Shown: piece by piece, positions 35,326 through 48,237 of the stretch | Layout of the letters: each line of letters begins with the position of its first letter | How positions within the stretch are numbered: position 1 is the first letter of the stretch | Origin: Lethocerus indicus | Taxonomy: Eukaryota; Arthropoda; Insecta; Hemiptera; Belostomatidae | DNA: 64,000 bases | Assembly: GCA_019843655.1 (NCBI GenBank) | Contig: JACDQD010000003.1 | Coordinates: forward strand, 28,136,224 to 28,200,223 | Direction: 5' to 3' | Notes under the pieces: model-generated | The model's input: only the letters and a program-made list of their open reading frames with translations | Told to the model about the DNA's origin: nothing | Databases searched by the model: none | Position numbers and translations under genes: made by a program

Positions 35326-38300
35326 ACCGGTAATAACACTCCAACCCTCAGTGGGCTTCCCAACGCCCCAATATTTAATGCCGCTAATACGTACACAGGC
35401 TCCTTCATCCGTACCATATCCTGTACACCCGAAGTTGGCACAGCACTTTCATCCTATTAAAAGATGGTGTTTAGAAGCGGGGTGTTTATTTGACCCCTAT
35501 TTCTTGTGTAACATATATCCAAAGTTCTAATTACGAATAAGGTGGAGTTGGTGTTTTACAACTTTTAATTAGTGGATATTGCGATTGAAGGAATATTTGG
35601 TCGGCCATTGGAGAATCGTAACAACCTGCCCCCCCCATCGCGGCTTTAAATTGGTGGATAAAATATTAATTTTAACTAATTACCAAATTGTATTCGGTAT
35701 GCGCAGCTCGTTAATACCGGTACATAAAAAAATGTCAATAGCGTTGTTATGAACATGTATAGGTATTTTGTGTTTGGCTTTAGTAACGAGTATTTAAGTT
35801 TGGACCGGATGTTTGTCCGTACGACGTGTGTTACTACCACAGACACAACTGACAATTTATGATACGATGATAGAGAAACTGTTATATTAGATGACATGTG
35901 TCTCACACTGGTTCTTATCTGCCGACGCATAATAATACTGATATGCGAAAAAATATGGGGAAAAAACGATAGTAATAGGTATATTTTTAGGGGGCATGGA
36001 GAACTTGCATTTGAAAACCGAATAGTTATATTTCGGAATATTTAGAGTATTCTGAGAGTACCCACAATGGTTCAATAACTCAGAACTTAAAGGCTAATTT
36101 AGTAATCTTCGAATGTTGTTTTTTCCATTCTGCAGAATTACATGAATTAATAATGGGCATAGAATACACTAATTTCCAAGAAATATTCTACGTGAGATTT
36201 GAAAACTAAATGTTTAAGTTTATAGACACGAATGGTCTACGAGCACATCAAGACGGTACAATCGAGTACACGTTAAAATGGGCTTTAACGATATTTAATA
36301 CACCTGTAAAACCGACTGACTAGAAAGGCCAAATTACAGCATAATGTATAAAGGTAATAAATGAGATTCCGCCACATGAAAGGTGGGACCAGACCCAATC
36401 GTTAATCAAACGACCGCTTCAACCAGTTCGAAACAGAACTGAATCATTGTTCAAAATTACAGTGCGTCTATACCTGGAGGAAACTGAAGTTCAATGGCAC
36501 TACAACGGTGAATTTCGGAATTGAAATATAAACGTTAAAACCAATGTTGTTAGTTCACATTTTTAATATTTAATTTTTTTAATTCATATTATAACTTGAG
36601 TTACAATAACACTTGTAATTTAAGAATTTGAACTGAATTTATGTGGGGACACGACTAATTTCAATAAAAATCTTCATGAGGTTTTTTTCTTATCGGTCAT
36701 AGAATTTGAATTCTATTCCCTAAAGGGAAAGAGATGAAAGACACTGGCCGGGAATTGGTGCAAAATAAAATCGATATTTCCATTTGATGTGAAGTCCTTG
36801 CTTGGGGGTCTGCAAGGGCCATACATAACTCACCCCATAAATAACAATTGTTACATATCGCACTGTTTGTCGTAATTAGATTATTACTTACACTGAAACA
36901 CTTACAACTTACACTGAAAACGGGAAATTTTCCTTGGGCGTTGTTTTCATCCCGGTTTTTAATAATGGCTTCCCCTTAACCCAATATCGAAAAATAAAAT
37001 CTATAAGCGACCTTTTCTTCAAACGGGACCATAAACAATCTCGCTAGATAGAACCTATTGTACCCTTCCCGGCCTCAAACCGTCTATTCAGAGGACTTTT
37101 ATGTACTGTGGGAGGGGATGGGGGCGCGAATCTTTCCATTATTTAATTGAAAAAACAGTTTTCAGGACCGACTTTTTATAGTAACATTCTTCATAGTTAC
37201 AATACTGCAGTACACAATGCTCCATTCGTTTTTTTTATAGCTTAGGCATGAGGGTAATTAAATCCTGAATATACAATAACCATAGCCAGTATTTTTTGAG
37301 AGGGGGCATCAAAGAAAATGATAAAATGATTAACCATTAAATAATGGTTAATTAGCGTTTTTTAATATTTAAATTAATTCTATGCTACGATGTATTAGAG
37401 TTTAGTTTTATATAATATTTTTAATAAATATGAAAATATTCTGAGAGACCTTAAAATTAATATTTTAAATAATATCAGTTCGAAAGTGCTGAGTCACAAA
37501 TCAAATTTTTGATATAATTTGACATAGTTAATGTATTAATTTGTTATTAAGAACATTTTCTTTTCTCAGTGCCAGATTTTTTATATTTCAAACCGTATGT
37601 CGTTGTCGATGATATGGTTGCCTACATATCGGTTTTCGGCCAATAAACTTCCTATTTATAGGTTGCAGACTGTGTTTGAAGTACGATCGAGACAGAAAGA
37701 AATATTCCGTTTCGTAGTATATAAGTCTGGATTAGGTAAATATTTGTCTAAACAACGGAAGGATCCTTGTAAATGAATCAGGTTCCTGAGTTGAATACTG
37801 TCTAATTTAATTCAATTTATTTAAAATAGAGATCCTTTATGTCTATCTTTGACTTCCCGACGGGTTTATTCGTCAATCGGAACCGACCAACACTTGTTTA
37901 TCGGCCACTAAAATAAGAAGAAGAAACTGAAGGCTTGAAATAGCTACGAGACTAAACAAACACAGGGTTATAAATTAATCTCAACGTTAATATTAGGCAC
38001 TATCTCCAAAGTGACGAATTTAATTATATTTTCCTTCAGTATTTGTCACTGGCCCACATCGTTACATCTACTTCCGTTGGATCGGACGAAATAGCAATAT
38101 CTAATTATCTGCAGATTTTATGTTTCTGTATACTTTACTTACCTAGACTTTTCGTGCTGACGGTTTCTAAACTAAAGTTGTGATTCGGCAGAAAGAATGA
38201 TCTGTCATGTTATATTATTATTAAAGTGCGTTGAAAATTATGTAAGTGCAGGGGACTGCAAAAACCGAAGTAGCCGAAACCCTCTCAGAGCACCACACAG

Positions 38301-38960
38301 GTACTCCTAAATCAAATATAATTTTTAAAAGAGTGGAAATTTTATCGATCCTATTCGCCCTAGTAAACGTTGTTCAGTATTCTAGAGACGGGATTCCGCC
38401 GAGGCACTGTTGACATCGAAATAACTTTTCCGTTCACCGGCCATATTTCGGTAGGTTGATCGGTGGATTGATTGGACATGTTCGCGGTAAATTATGCGTG
38501 CGGAATAACGGAGAACAATCGGCAGAAGAAGCCATATCCGAATGGGAACTGAAAGGGGAAGCTTTTGACAGGCATACAGGTGGGGCGCAAAGACCCCACC
38601 CAGGGGATTAATGAATGCCAGCCTCACCAATAAAGGGTGATTCATTGGAGTTATCTGTCCCGGCCCTCAATCGAATATAAACGATGACTTCGATTCAGTT
38701 CGGACTGCCAGAGAGGCTGGCTTCATACCCCGTTTGACTTTTATTCCCCGTCGAGATATTCATTCAAATTGTTTAATATTAGTTATTGTCGCGAGCCTTT
38801 GTTGTGCAACGTCTATTGAGTGCCGAATACAATTAAAATTCCATACGGCATACCGACCTAAACTCCTGTTTAGCCACAGTGTTACTACCGCAGAAAGATG
38901 CGGGGATATTGCTTGTATTGACTGCAGACAACGAACTTTTAATAAATAATAATCTGGAAT
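35326..38960. other. Noncoding AT-rich stretch
   Basis: I see no supported gene. The site ttcttttctcag at about 37560-37569 is followed by 68 open codons on the plus strand with no codon bias. An 11-bp hairpin lies at 37329-37352. A GGG-GGGG-GGGGG cluster near 37110 has only three G runs. Confidence 0.5.
37329..37352. repeat. 11-bp near-palindrome
   Basis: Arms attaaccatta and taatggttaat pair perfectly around the 2-base centre aa. The arms are AT-rich. Confidence 0.8.
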
Positions 38961-38962
38961 AT

Positions 38963-38990
38963 TATATATATATATATATATATGTATATA
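38963..38990. repeat. Short (TA)n microsatellite
   Basis: About ten TA units followed by one G interruption and further TA units. Confidence 0.9.
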
Positions 38991-39501
38991 CTTAATAATT
39001 TATTTATATCACTTTGACTTCTTATATACCTTCTCACCGCATTTCGTTTGCATGAGCTCGCTTATTAAACTGTGGATTGGCTTTCACCTGTCCGCAGACT
39101 TCATGATTGTCACCACCTTTCGCTCAATATCAATCCTAGGAAATAAAATAATTGTGTATATCTGCATAGTTGTTAGTTTAGTATGTTATTAGTAGTGAGT
39201 AATGGATTATCTGTGTGTACTGCTTTATAGCCAGTAAGACCAGTCTCATATTTACCGGCCGGGAGTCCACCTCGGAGAACCGACACTAGTTACAATCTGT
39301 AGCGCGATGGAATCCACTAAATTGGCTGGAATTCCGTGTTTAATTTTCAATTGCACAGGCGGGTAGATATTCGCTCGCAATTCCACTAATTCCTCGACCG
39401 GGCAAATTAAGGATGGCCTGTACAATTCCTATGATTCGCTTCTCAATGCAGGCAATAACCTGCGTTGACTTCAATAATTCAAGAATGTACTTATATTCCA
39501 G
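38991..39501. other. Noncoding spacer
   Basis: I see no gene or repeat. Confidence 0.6.
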
Positions 39502-39585
39502 ACCCTCGGTTGGGTCGCTAGATACCTGAAACTGTACGCACCCGTGTCTGACCTGTTTTCCTCCTGTTGGAGTCTTTATCCCTAA
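39502..39585 (+). CDS. Candidate terminal exon, product unknown
   Basis: I do not recognise the product. A moderate 3' splice site (gtacttatattccag) ends at 39501 and is followed in phase 0 by 27 codons and a TAA. The peptide begins TLGWVARYLKLYAPVSDL and includes FSSCWSLYP at its end. Sixteen of 27 codons end in G or C. The other two frames stop within a few codons. No polyadenylation signal was found close downstream. Confidence 0.17.
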   Translation, partial: TLGWVARYLKLYAPVSDLFSSCWSLYP

Positions 39586-39986
39586 TAGTTTGCACTTTTA
39601 GTAGTGGCCTCATAGTTGGAAATTTGTAGTATAATATTCGCGGTACGGCCTTTTAAAGAGAGATATTTTTTTTGAACCACTCGGTCCATATTTACTATAG
39701 TAGTTTATGATTTAATCTTCTAAGTCAATTTTCTGTGAAGCGCATTTCCCGCTAAATCCCGGAATATCGTAATGCATAGAACACCTGGAAATAAGCTAAA
39801 CTTCCGACGTTACCCGTCGGGAGACATGCAATATTCCATGTTTACTGAGTCCAATGGCTGTATAAATACAGACGGGCTGTAATATTCACACATCTGGAGG
39901 TGATGACACATCATAACACCTGTCTTCGGTTCAATGCTCTCACAGATACCAAGCTACTCCATAGGCACGTAGTACGTATATTCTGT

Positions 39987-40019
39987 ATATTATATATTAC
40001 ACCCCATAATATATAATAT
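39987..40019. repeat. 13-bp hairpin with C-rich loop
   Basis: Arms atattatatatta and taatatataatat pair perfectly and present the loop cacccca. The GC-rich loop on an AT-only stem is unusual for this region. Confidence 0.85.
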
Positions 40020-43000
40020 TATTGCATTAATTTTAGCCTAGACTTGCTTATCGGTTTGGCAACGATGCATATAATAAACTGGCAGTATATGTATGTACTG
40101 ACACAAAAAGTATTCAGCACTCAAGATATTAGTCAGAAGTCTATTTGTAGCAGTTGCCTCGTTTAATTCAGCATCGGCCATCGCTTTGAAGTATCAATGA
40201 CATCTGCCACATCGGAAAATAGGTCTGCAGTTATTTGATTAGACCCCCGAAAAAAAGGGAGACAAGGGTCTGTTTTTTAATCTAAACAGCGAAGCCCTGC
40301 ACTCGAGAAGAGGGCAGACAACAAAGGGAAAATTCAGCTTGTTTCATCGGTCGGTATTAATTCTGCGGGCCGACAATTCGGGAGGGTCCTCGAAAATCCC
40401 CGACCCATTAATTACTCCTTAATTGAGACTTAATTAATTACACTGGATCTGGCTCTATCTATTCAGGTTTTCAATAAGAAATCACTGTCCGCCCCTGCTG
40501 CCCCCGGCCGCCGATTATTCGCTCCACTTTGTGTTTTATTATAAAGTCGATACTCACGCTGTTTGAGGTATTCAACAGGATTACAATTTAGAATTTTAGT
40601 CTTCATTATGACTTCCATAATTTGCAATTAGGTAATTGCTTTCACCCCGACGAAATATATTCTTACCCTTTGTTTTACTAACAGCGATTAACGCCACTAA
40701 TCGCTTTGAACTACACCAGAATGTAGTGAGTGAAGGTCCAGAGGTACATTGCGTTTTAGTATATATTATGTAGATTAGCAATAAAATATCGCGATGTTTT
40801 ACGACAGAGTACGAATGTTATCGAAACTACATACATAAAACGAATTAAAACTACATTTTCTGGGATCACGGAGCCAAAGCCGTATAGTTTGACATAATCG
40901 ATCGCCTGAAAGAATATCTCTTCCAACAAGACCAGTTTTCGAATTAAGAAAAAAAGAAACAATTTCGATAAATGAAACTTATTGAATTCCTCAAGAAATG
41001 TTCCTTTCAGGCAACCAACCCGAGCAAAAAATTTCAATGCTATTTTGCCTGAGAAATTCTATTAAGTTCAGTCGAAACAAGTAGTCACTACTAGTAGTCA
41101 ATACTTACATTAATAGTCCGAGAGGCAGATCTTATTTATAATTTCTTATCTGTTCAGAGCTTCGAATTGGAATTCAGTCGTATTTATTGGGCATTCTTCT
41201 GACGGCTTAATTAAATCGAGGTGGGAGGACAAAGCCCCCACCTCCCAGGCTCGCCATTACAGAAGACTGCCAAAAATAACTCCATCATCCTGGGAGACGA
41301 ATTAAAATTCCTCTAATTTGGCACTCTCGTCGCATAGAGCTTAGTCTGAGAAAACATAAAGTTGAAACGCGAACAATGAATATAGATGCGCGGGCAATTC
41401 AGAACTCTGCTGTCCGCCTTTCTGGCGCCATTTCAAATTACGAGATAAACTTCAGCAAAACATCAACTCCGGAAATTTTTCATAACTTTTGGGACCCGTG
41501 AAAGTTTTTCTATACACTCCTTCCGCGGTTTCAGGACCTGAATTCCGATTCAGATTCAAAAGGCTGATTTCTCTGTTCTGGAGTAAACTAAAAAATAAAG
41601 TCGATGTTACAGGGCTGCATTTAAAATTTGCAGGATATATATACATATAAATCTACGTATTTTTATCGTTGAATAAATAAACTGAAAAAATAAATTGTGA
41701 AAAATATTAGTCACCAATTATTGGTTTAGAAATTATCATAAATAAACCAATTTATACTGCAGTGTATTGTTTTGACAGTAAGGTAGATGTTTCACTGGTT
41801 ATTAGATATGTCAATATTACTTCCTATGCCTTGACCAGTCACAAAAAATTTAGAAAAGAATATCTAACTAAAGCAACTCTAAACAGTAACATGGAGTTTA
41901 TACTGAAGCTCTTCTAACACCGCCTTTCATGAAGTAATCTGGTTGGGGGTGAGGGAGGGATCAATTTCCTCGTGGTCTGTTTTACGACGGTATTTCGGCG
42001 TGTTATTTCATGAGATGGAAAATTAGTTTAAGGTAAAATAGGAGACAAGACGGCGGGCCTGATATTCACGGATGGGAAAACTTCAAAATTTGAAGTAATG
42101 AAAAGTCGGGGTTGTATCAACATCTGACAGACAATCGATGTGTAATAAATAATCTCCTGTCCAATCTCTGTTAGAGTTCAACAACATCTACATTTTTTAA
42201 TATGAATCAGAACGTTTATTATGTTTGGGACTCTCAAACTAAATGAAATGTTTACTCCTAGCGTAGATTTCGCAGACTAATTCGGAGATTTAGAGTCAGT
42301 CTTCTAAATTTCAACTTAGGCCGTTTCAATAGTTAAAACTTATTTTGGCTGTGTGCTAGGTATGTGACTGCTGAAAGAGAGCTAGGCGGGATGAGGGTAG
42401 ATTTGAGTGGGGCGTCCACTAAATGGGGTTGACTCGGGTATTAAACTGAAGCTTGGGCGAGGGTTGTGCTCGTCAACACCTAGATAATTAAACTTGTTCT
42501 ATAATGAAGTTTATTCTATCAATCGACTATTTGGCCACTCAAACCTGGGTTTACCGTCGTGATTAATAATCGGCGGCAACACGACGCTTGTTTACGACGC
42601 GGTGTATAGGCCCTGCGGCGCCTTTGACAATTACGGAATACGTGCTTGTACACGGGCATGAAATACAAAGGCGGAAACAGGTAAAATGAAAGATGCGACG
42701 ACAGTGTGATCACTATATGCTTGTCTCCTGTTCCGCTAGTATTATAAAGTGAATGGTATGTTCATGTAGGCAGCCATAGAAGCGAGAAAAAAGTCAGATA
42801 TCAACATTTGCATGCTTCTTCTCAAATAAATGCTCATAATTTACAATACTAGTAAAATTCGATAAGCATGTGAAAGACGTGATGATAAAAAATCCTAAAT
42901 AAATCACTTTCGAACTTTCATTGTTGTCGAATTTGTTGTCATTTGAAATTTTTCATTCCTACTTCAACTCTTTACCGACGTCAAGCGTATCAAAGCACTC

Positions 43001-43554
43001 TATATATAACTAAAATATAGGAGCAGATTCTGCAGTTAAAATGTAAATATTTCAGCTATAATTAACCACTTTAAAAAGGAAGCGAACTATAAAACCAGCG
43101 CCTCAATTGTCAGACCTGAGTGGTAAAGTAATTACCTTTGTAGCCGTTATAAACTTTGGCCATTACCAGGCTCTCGCCTCAACCTGTTGGGCCGGGCGTT
43201 AAAACCACTGTATATTTTTTATGGTTGGAAGAGAGCGAAAAGAGAAAAAAGACGAAATCTAAAAATTGGTTTTCGATGTGAGATACGAACAGTTGGGAAA
43301 TCACCTTTAATATTCCACAAGAATAATTTTAATCGATCGAACTTCATAATTTAGAGAATATAGCAGTTTCGAGTTTTCAGAATTTGCCTCAACCATTGTT
43401 GAAATCGGGTCAATTTACCGACAATAAATATGCACGGTGACAATGCGATTGCGTTGGACGAATACTATTTACATAATAAAAAAATAATTAGTTCGTTCCT
43501 AAATATTCTTCCATTAATGTACGCAATTAACAAGAAAAGTTTGGAATTTGGCAA

Positions 43555-43569
43555 TGACACACTGTGTCA
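43555..43569. repeat. 15-bp palindrome
   Basis: tgacaca and tgtgtca mirror each other around a central C. This is dimeric-site symmetry with no known match that I can name. Confidence 0.7.
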
Positions 43570-46247
43570 ATCAGCGAAAGCGATGTTGTCAATGAACTGA
43601 AGTGGCGTATTATTGGTGACGGCTCTGCACCAACTTATAAATGAGCGTCGATTGATAAATGGACAGCGTTCATAAATGACAAAAGTCAATATTCGGCTTA
43701 TGAGTGCACAAAATTAGGCACCAAAAATGTGACTAAGTGGTAGATTAGGGCTAAAATTTGTATTCATTAATTTATATCTTTTCTGGAAATGAACAGATAA
43801 TTCGGTTTTTAGCAATTTTATTTCTCCCCGATATTCAAACAAATGTTGTTGGCATATTTATGGAAGGGCATATTGTAAACGTTATCCCCTTAAAATATAA
43901 GAAAATAAAGTTTCTTTTTAATTACAGTATTTTAACTCCAATTTAATTAAGTAAGCGCCAGTTAATTTGTTCCGAGAAGATTGAATCGATACCTGCTCAC
44001 AGCGACATTTTCTCTGAATTCGATTATCCGAAATTAATAGAGCGTGGAAACAAAGAATACTATCCCGAAGGAAGAAATTAATTTTGTTTACTCGGCTGTT
44101 TTTCGACGACCTTGGTCGAGAAGAGTATAATTTTTAGATGCTGGCAGGTTGTCGGAGAGCATCATTAAAAGCCTAGCTCCGAATGAGAAGCAGGAAGGAG
44201 GGCGCCGCCCTACCTTCCTCTACACTTTCATTAAAACCTCTTTATTCGTGGAGTTATCCCATTCGCTCCGGCTCCTTTTCATTTCATTACGTTCGGATTT
44301 TACATCTTCCCACGCCCCAGCCCATTTGAAACACCCAAGGCGATATCATAATTAAAAACTTTTCTCCCTTCTTGAAAAACGAGGAAAGCGAATTATAAAA
44401 GTTCTTAACACTTCCTAAAGTCTGGACGGTGTTCCAATACACCACTCTTGCTGTCACCATATCTTCGAACCCTAAGGACTCCATTTCTTTAACAAGGAAG
44501 GAACTTAAACTTATTTGCAGGGAGGATTTTGCCCTCACATTTGCAATATCTGGACGAGAGTACTCTACGAGAGAATATGCTAGAGTGCCGAGAGAGGGAA
44601 ACGGAAGCTCGGATCCGGCTGAGAGTTGTATGGATGGTGCTATGAGTTGTGTGAACAGTTTATATTTGGTCGTGGGCGGGGGGGTAGAAATTCTTAAAAA
44701 GTGGAAACAATTATTAACCTTATCTCATTATATATTATTGCTACTATTACACAAAGCAAATTATTAAAGAGCGAGATTATTAGTTTACAAACAAAAAATA
44801 ATGGGTGGACATCGATATTAAAAATAATCAAGGGCTATTCTTACAGATTTTTTCTTTTATCTATACCGTGTCCACATTATGCATCCGAATGGTTTCGTTT
44901 TTAGAAATAGAGAAAAGCTTTGGCTCCGAATAGAGTTACTAGAATGAAACTGACTCACTGCTCCTATTGCCGGGTATTTTTGTTTCCGTTTTTCAAGAGT
45001 CATTATTGTCTTCGCCCTCCTAATTCGGGAGGTAATTCAGGACACTCGTCCTTTAATTTGCCCGTGCCCTTTCAATCTAGCGAATTTCTTTCACTAGCCT
45101 TTTCTGGACAATGAGGGACCGGGGGAGCAACAATTGGCAGGTCCACGGGTGTAGTTTCAGTTGGTTATTTTCTTTTCCTTCGAAACTTTATTTTCACGGC
45201 GATATAAATCGAACGGGTTTAACCCGAAGGGGGCCAGCTTTTGAACCGATAGGTCGGGCAAGTGTTATTCTCGGTCGATTCTGAGAAGCGATTGGCGGTC
45301 GCGTGATACCCACACCGGCCGACCTTCGAGAGCCCCACCGAAAACCCGATTTCTGTTTGCCCTTCGCCGAAGGTGAAGAAGGATTTATCGCCCTCACGAA
45401 GTTTTACTGCCACGCAATGTATTATTATTATACTTCTTTTTATTGTACCTGTACATTTTTAAATATTCGTTTCCAGGGTAATAAATGCGTAACTATGCAT
45501 ATGTATTAGCCGCCTTTCCTTAAGTTACTGAATAAACCACTCCTGAACAGTTCTTAAATTCTCTCCAAACTAAAGTCTGTTGCAACGAATCACTGGAGAT
45601 TTATTTGTTAGTCTTGCACAGATTTAGTTAATTGAATATGCAAATTAAAGTGGTCCTAATGAACTGTTTTCTGAATGCCAATCTGTTCACGTTCCAACGC
45701 TCGGTTTTAGCACCGATGGGCTTACGCCCAATATTTTGGGAGGATTATTAATTCAAAATGCATTCGAATCCCGCCCGGCATTTTGTTTTCCGAAGCAGAA
45801 ATAAGATTTGGACGAGTGCGGGATGGGACTGTGGGCTGACGCGAAGCGTATGCCGTATGCTAAATCTGTAGCCGCCACCCCCACAGTTTATGAAAGGGAA
45901 CCGTGTCAGCCCATCTCATCCATTCAAAATAAATATTTCAAGGAATTTGGCTTCTGTTTCGGTGGAATCTTTTACACTCAGGAACTTCCATATCGACCGA
46001 TAAACGATAAGTTGTTCGGCCATTAAACGCGTATTCAGCTTGTAACATCCGAATTAATTGGATACATCATCAATTTTATTGGATAATTTTACAGGGTACG
46101 TGCAATAAGCCCTTCGTGTTAATTAATTAAGATGAAAAGTACATAAATGAACCAATTAAATAAGGATTTAATACAAATGACCAAATCACAATGGAAATAG
46201 ATATTTATTTTCACAAAAGTTGTTCCGGTTTTGTGAATAGAGAGAAT

Positions 46248-46255
46248 TATAAAAG
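46248..46255 (+). promoter_or_regulatory. TATA-box-like element upstream of a candidate first exon
   Basis: TATAAAAG is followed by GGCGGG. It lies 72 bases upstream of the ATG at 46320, a distance that fits a start near 46279 and a short leader. No clear initiator motif is present. Confidence 0.25.
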
Positions 46256-46319
46256 GGCGGGTATTGTGTGCGAAGGATCGAAAGGGCGCGAGGAATGCGA
46301 GGCTTCTCGTCTTTAGGGG

Positions 46320-46525
46320 ATGTCGGGGCAAGCGTTCAAATATCCCGGGCGGAGCCCCAGAATGAAGCCCACACTGATGGGGAGCAGCATCACCATCATC
46401 CGGGCCCAAAGTCCCGAAACCTCAAACGACAAACCCCCACAGCCCCCCGCCCCACCCCTAATACACTCTCTCTCCTCTCTCACACTTTTTAGTGTATTGG
46501 ATCGGTTTCGACTGATAGTATTTTG
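46320..46525 (+). CDS. Candidate first coding exon, product unknown
   Basis: I do not recognise the product. The ATG follows the TATA-like element by 72 bases. The frame begins MSGQAFKYPGRSPRMKPTLM, continues into a Ser/Pro-rich part, and at 46525 meets a donor-like TTTTG|GTAAAT whose TAA is the frame's stop. About 80 percent of the first 30 codons end in G or C, well above positions one and two. The minus strand is an alternative: its frame over the same bases (containing MMVMLLPISVGFILGL) is also strongly G/C-rich at third positions, so strand is open. A G-quadruplex motif lies inside. Confidence 0.22.
46434..46458 (-). other. G-quadruplex motif
   Basis: On the minus strand there are four uninterrupted G runs of 4, 4, 6 and 5 bases, separated by loops of 1, 1 and 4 bases. 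This is an ideal intramolecular G-quadruplex pattern. On the plus strand it is a C-rich tract inside the candidate exon, where it encodes a proline-rich segment. A CT-rich (GAGA-type on the minus strand) tract follows at about 46466-46487. Confidence 0.8.
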
Positions 46526-47559
46526 GTAAATATTTCCGACTCCTACCAAAGGCTTGGCATATCTGCAAATCGTCACTACTGTAACTACTCGCCTCTATTC
46601 TGATGACTGTACTTGAATTATATGACCTCCTAATATAATCGATTCAAATGTTGAATTGAAGGAAAATAAGGTCCGTCCCCGGGCCACTTTTATTTCAATT
46701 AATGTACGCAGTATGTTTTACATATAAAAATTATAATTTTTTTATGGCAGTTATGCATAGCTTATGAACTAAACCACAAATGTTTTGCTAATAATATATC
46801 TTACTACAGAGCAATCATTACGTTTACAATAAATTAACCATTTGAGCCCTTTCCAAAAGGCACAAAGAGACTGCACTAAAAGATATCCGGATTTACAATC
46901 TCTCGAAAAACAGATCTACCGAATTAAGCTCATGTCACTAGTTACAACTTATTTAAAATATTTTCCGTAAAATGTTAAGTATAACCAATAAATTTTACGT
47001 CCTTTGAAATAAGTGACCATAGATCAAAAATCGGTTGTCACAGAACGCGTATAAAATTAACGCAGCGCGAAAGACAAGGTACATGATTGAGTTGTCAATC
47101 CGTGGTTATTCCTAAACCTATAAACCTGCTTTTCTGAAACTGCCATCTCCCCCTAGGAGCGTTCTTTCATCAGATCCTCTTCTTGAGCTCACAAGGCTCA
47201 ACATCATATTTGTAGCCTGTTTATTTAAAGGGGGCGGAGATTTTCCGGGAAACCGAATCCTCAGGAAGCCTAATAGCCTTTGAATACACAGTTTATTTTG
47301 TTTCTCGAGAGATCACAGTTTCACAGAGGGGCTTCGCTCTACCCGTAGTAATTTGGCTGCAACAAAGTACTGAATCGATAAGTGGGTTTGGGGGCCTCAA
47401 ACCGCTCATTAACCACTAATAACGTTATTTGAAGATATTTGTGAGGGGATTTGTGACGTTCTGCGAGAGGTAGGAATATTATTATAACTCAAGTTTTCGA
47501 ATATTACGTTTCGTAGGGATAATAAGTTGAGTTCCTTAACATTTCAGGGTCTAGATTTT
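46526..47559. other. Noncoding stretch
   Basis: I see no supported gene. A 3' splice-like ccatctccccctag at 47156 is followed by 41 open codons (from SVLSSDPLLELTRL) to a TGA at 47281, without codon bias. Confidence 0.45.
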
Positions 47560-48237
47560 GGGAAATACTCTTACGGCATCCTGCGAAAATCCGAATCAAC
47601 GGCTTCTTCATTCACTATAAATCATAAGCGGTGTCCCCAAATTAAATGTCAAGGCTTAGGGAGCGAAGAGGGAATGGAAATACAAGACAAAATGTCCTTT
47701 TGAAATGTGCTCGTTTTTACTTGGTTTGGAGAACGTCACAAAAACAGTCCAATAAGGGTAAGTGAATGTAATCCAATACACGGCGTATTATTGTAAGATA
47801 GCTACTTGAAGGCTTCTGGAAAATAGCACAAATTCATAGGACATGTAAATGTAAATATCACCTTTACAGAGACAGAATGTATTTCATTGCAATATTTCTG
47901 ATGTCATTGACGAGTTCATAGGTAGGTTGACTTTAGTTTGCTTACATTCTGGTCCTTCCATGCTTTTTTCAGCTATTCATCCTAAACTTTCAAGTGGATC
48001 TATCACAATAATATGTATTGTATTGGATTACATTTACGCGTTGGCCCTTATTGGACTGTTTTTTGTGATGTTCTCTAACACTAAGTAAAAAGTAGCTAAT
48101 CTCCACAGGACGTTTTTTCTCAGTTTTTCGAATCCTTTACCATCCCAAAGTCCTATAATTTGATTTCGAGGCACCCTGCATATGACGTTTCATTTTATTA
48201 TTGTTTTCGTAGATCTCTTCTCCGAGTCCCCATTTCC
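47560..48237. repeat. Long imperfect inverted repeat (foldback, arms near 300 bp)
   Basis: The left arm (about 47560-47854) and right arm (about 47942-48237) are diverged reverse complements around an 87-base loop. Exact shared blocks are aaaaacagtccaataaggg (47740-47758 with 48045-48063), aatgtaatccaataca (47765-47780 with 48019-48034), tattattgt (47786 with 48005) and acttgaa (47804 with 47989). The match continues outward through tcata (47622 with 48181) and c-t-g/a-cgaaaa (47581 with 48204), with a few short indels. The sum of paired coordinates stays near 95,800 along the whole length, as one hairpin demands. No terminal repeat or target-site duplication was identified. It could be a foldback or MITE-like element, an inverted duplication, or a hairpin-RNA locus. 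Confidence 0.85.

Larger units (their letters stand above)
39586..46247. other. Noncoding stretch with several small structures
   Basis: I see no supported gene. A 13-bp hairpin lies at 39987-40019 and a 15-bp palindrome at 43555-43569. Near 42570-42650 a plus-strand segment containing GNTTLVYDAVYRPCGAFDN has strongly G/C-rich third positions but no 3' splice site upstream. Frames at 44149-44767 and 45194-45509 overlap on both strands without a clear choice. Confidence 0.45.

Noticed and set aside
42570..42655. G/C-third-position segment containing GNTTLVYDAVYRPCGAFDN
   Set aside because: There is no AG in a usable position upstream and the segment is bounded by a TGA on both sides, so it cannot be a normal internal exon.
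239..43626. The 10-mer tgacggctct three times (239, 30778, 43617)
   Set aside because: No flanking similarity, and triplicate 10-mers are expected by chance at this window size.
45194..45509. Overlapping frames on both strands with protein-like composition
   Set aside because: Two minus-strand registers and one plus-strand register are all open. GC richness alone explains this, and no strand or frame could be chosen.
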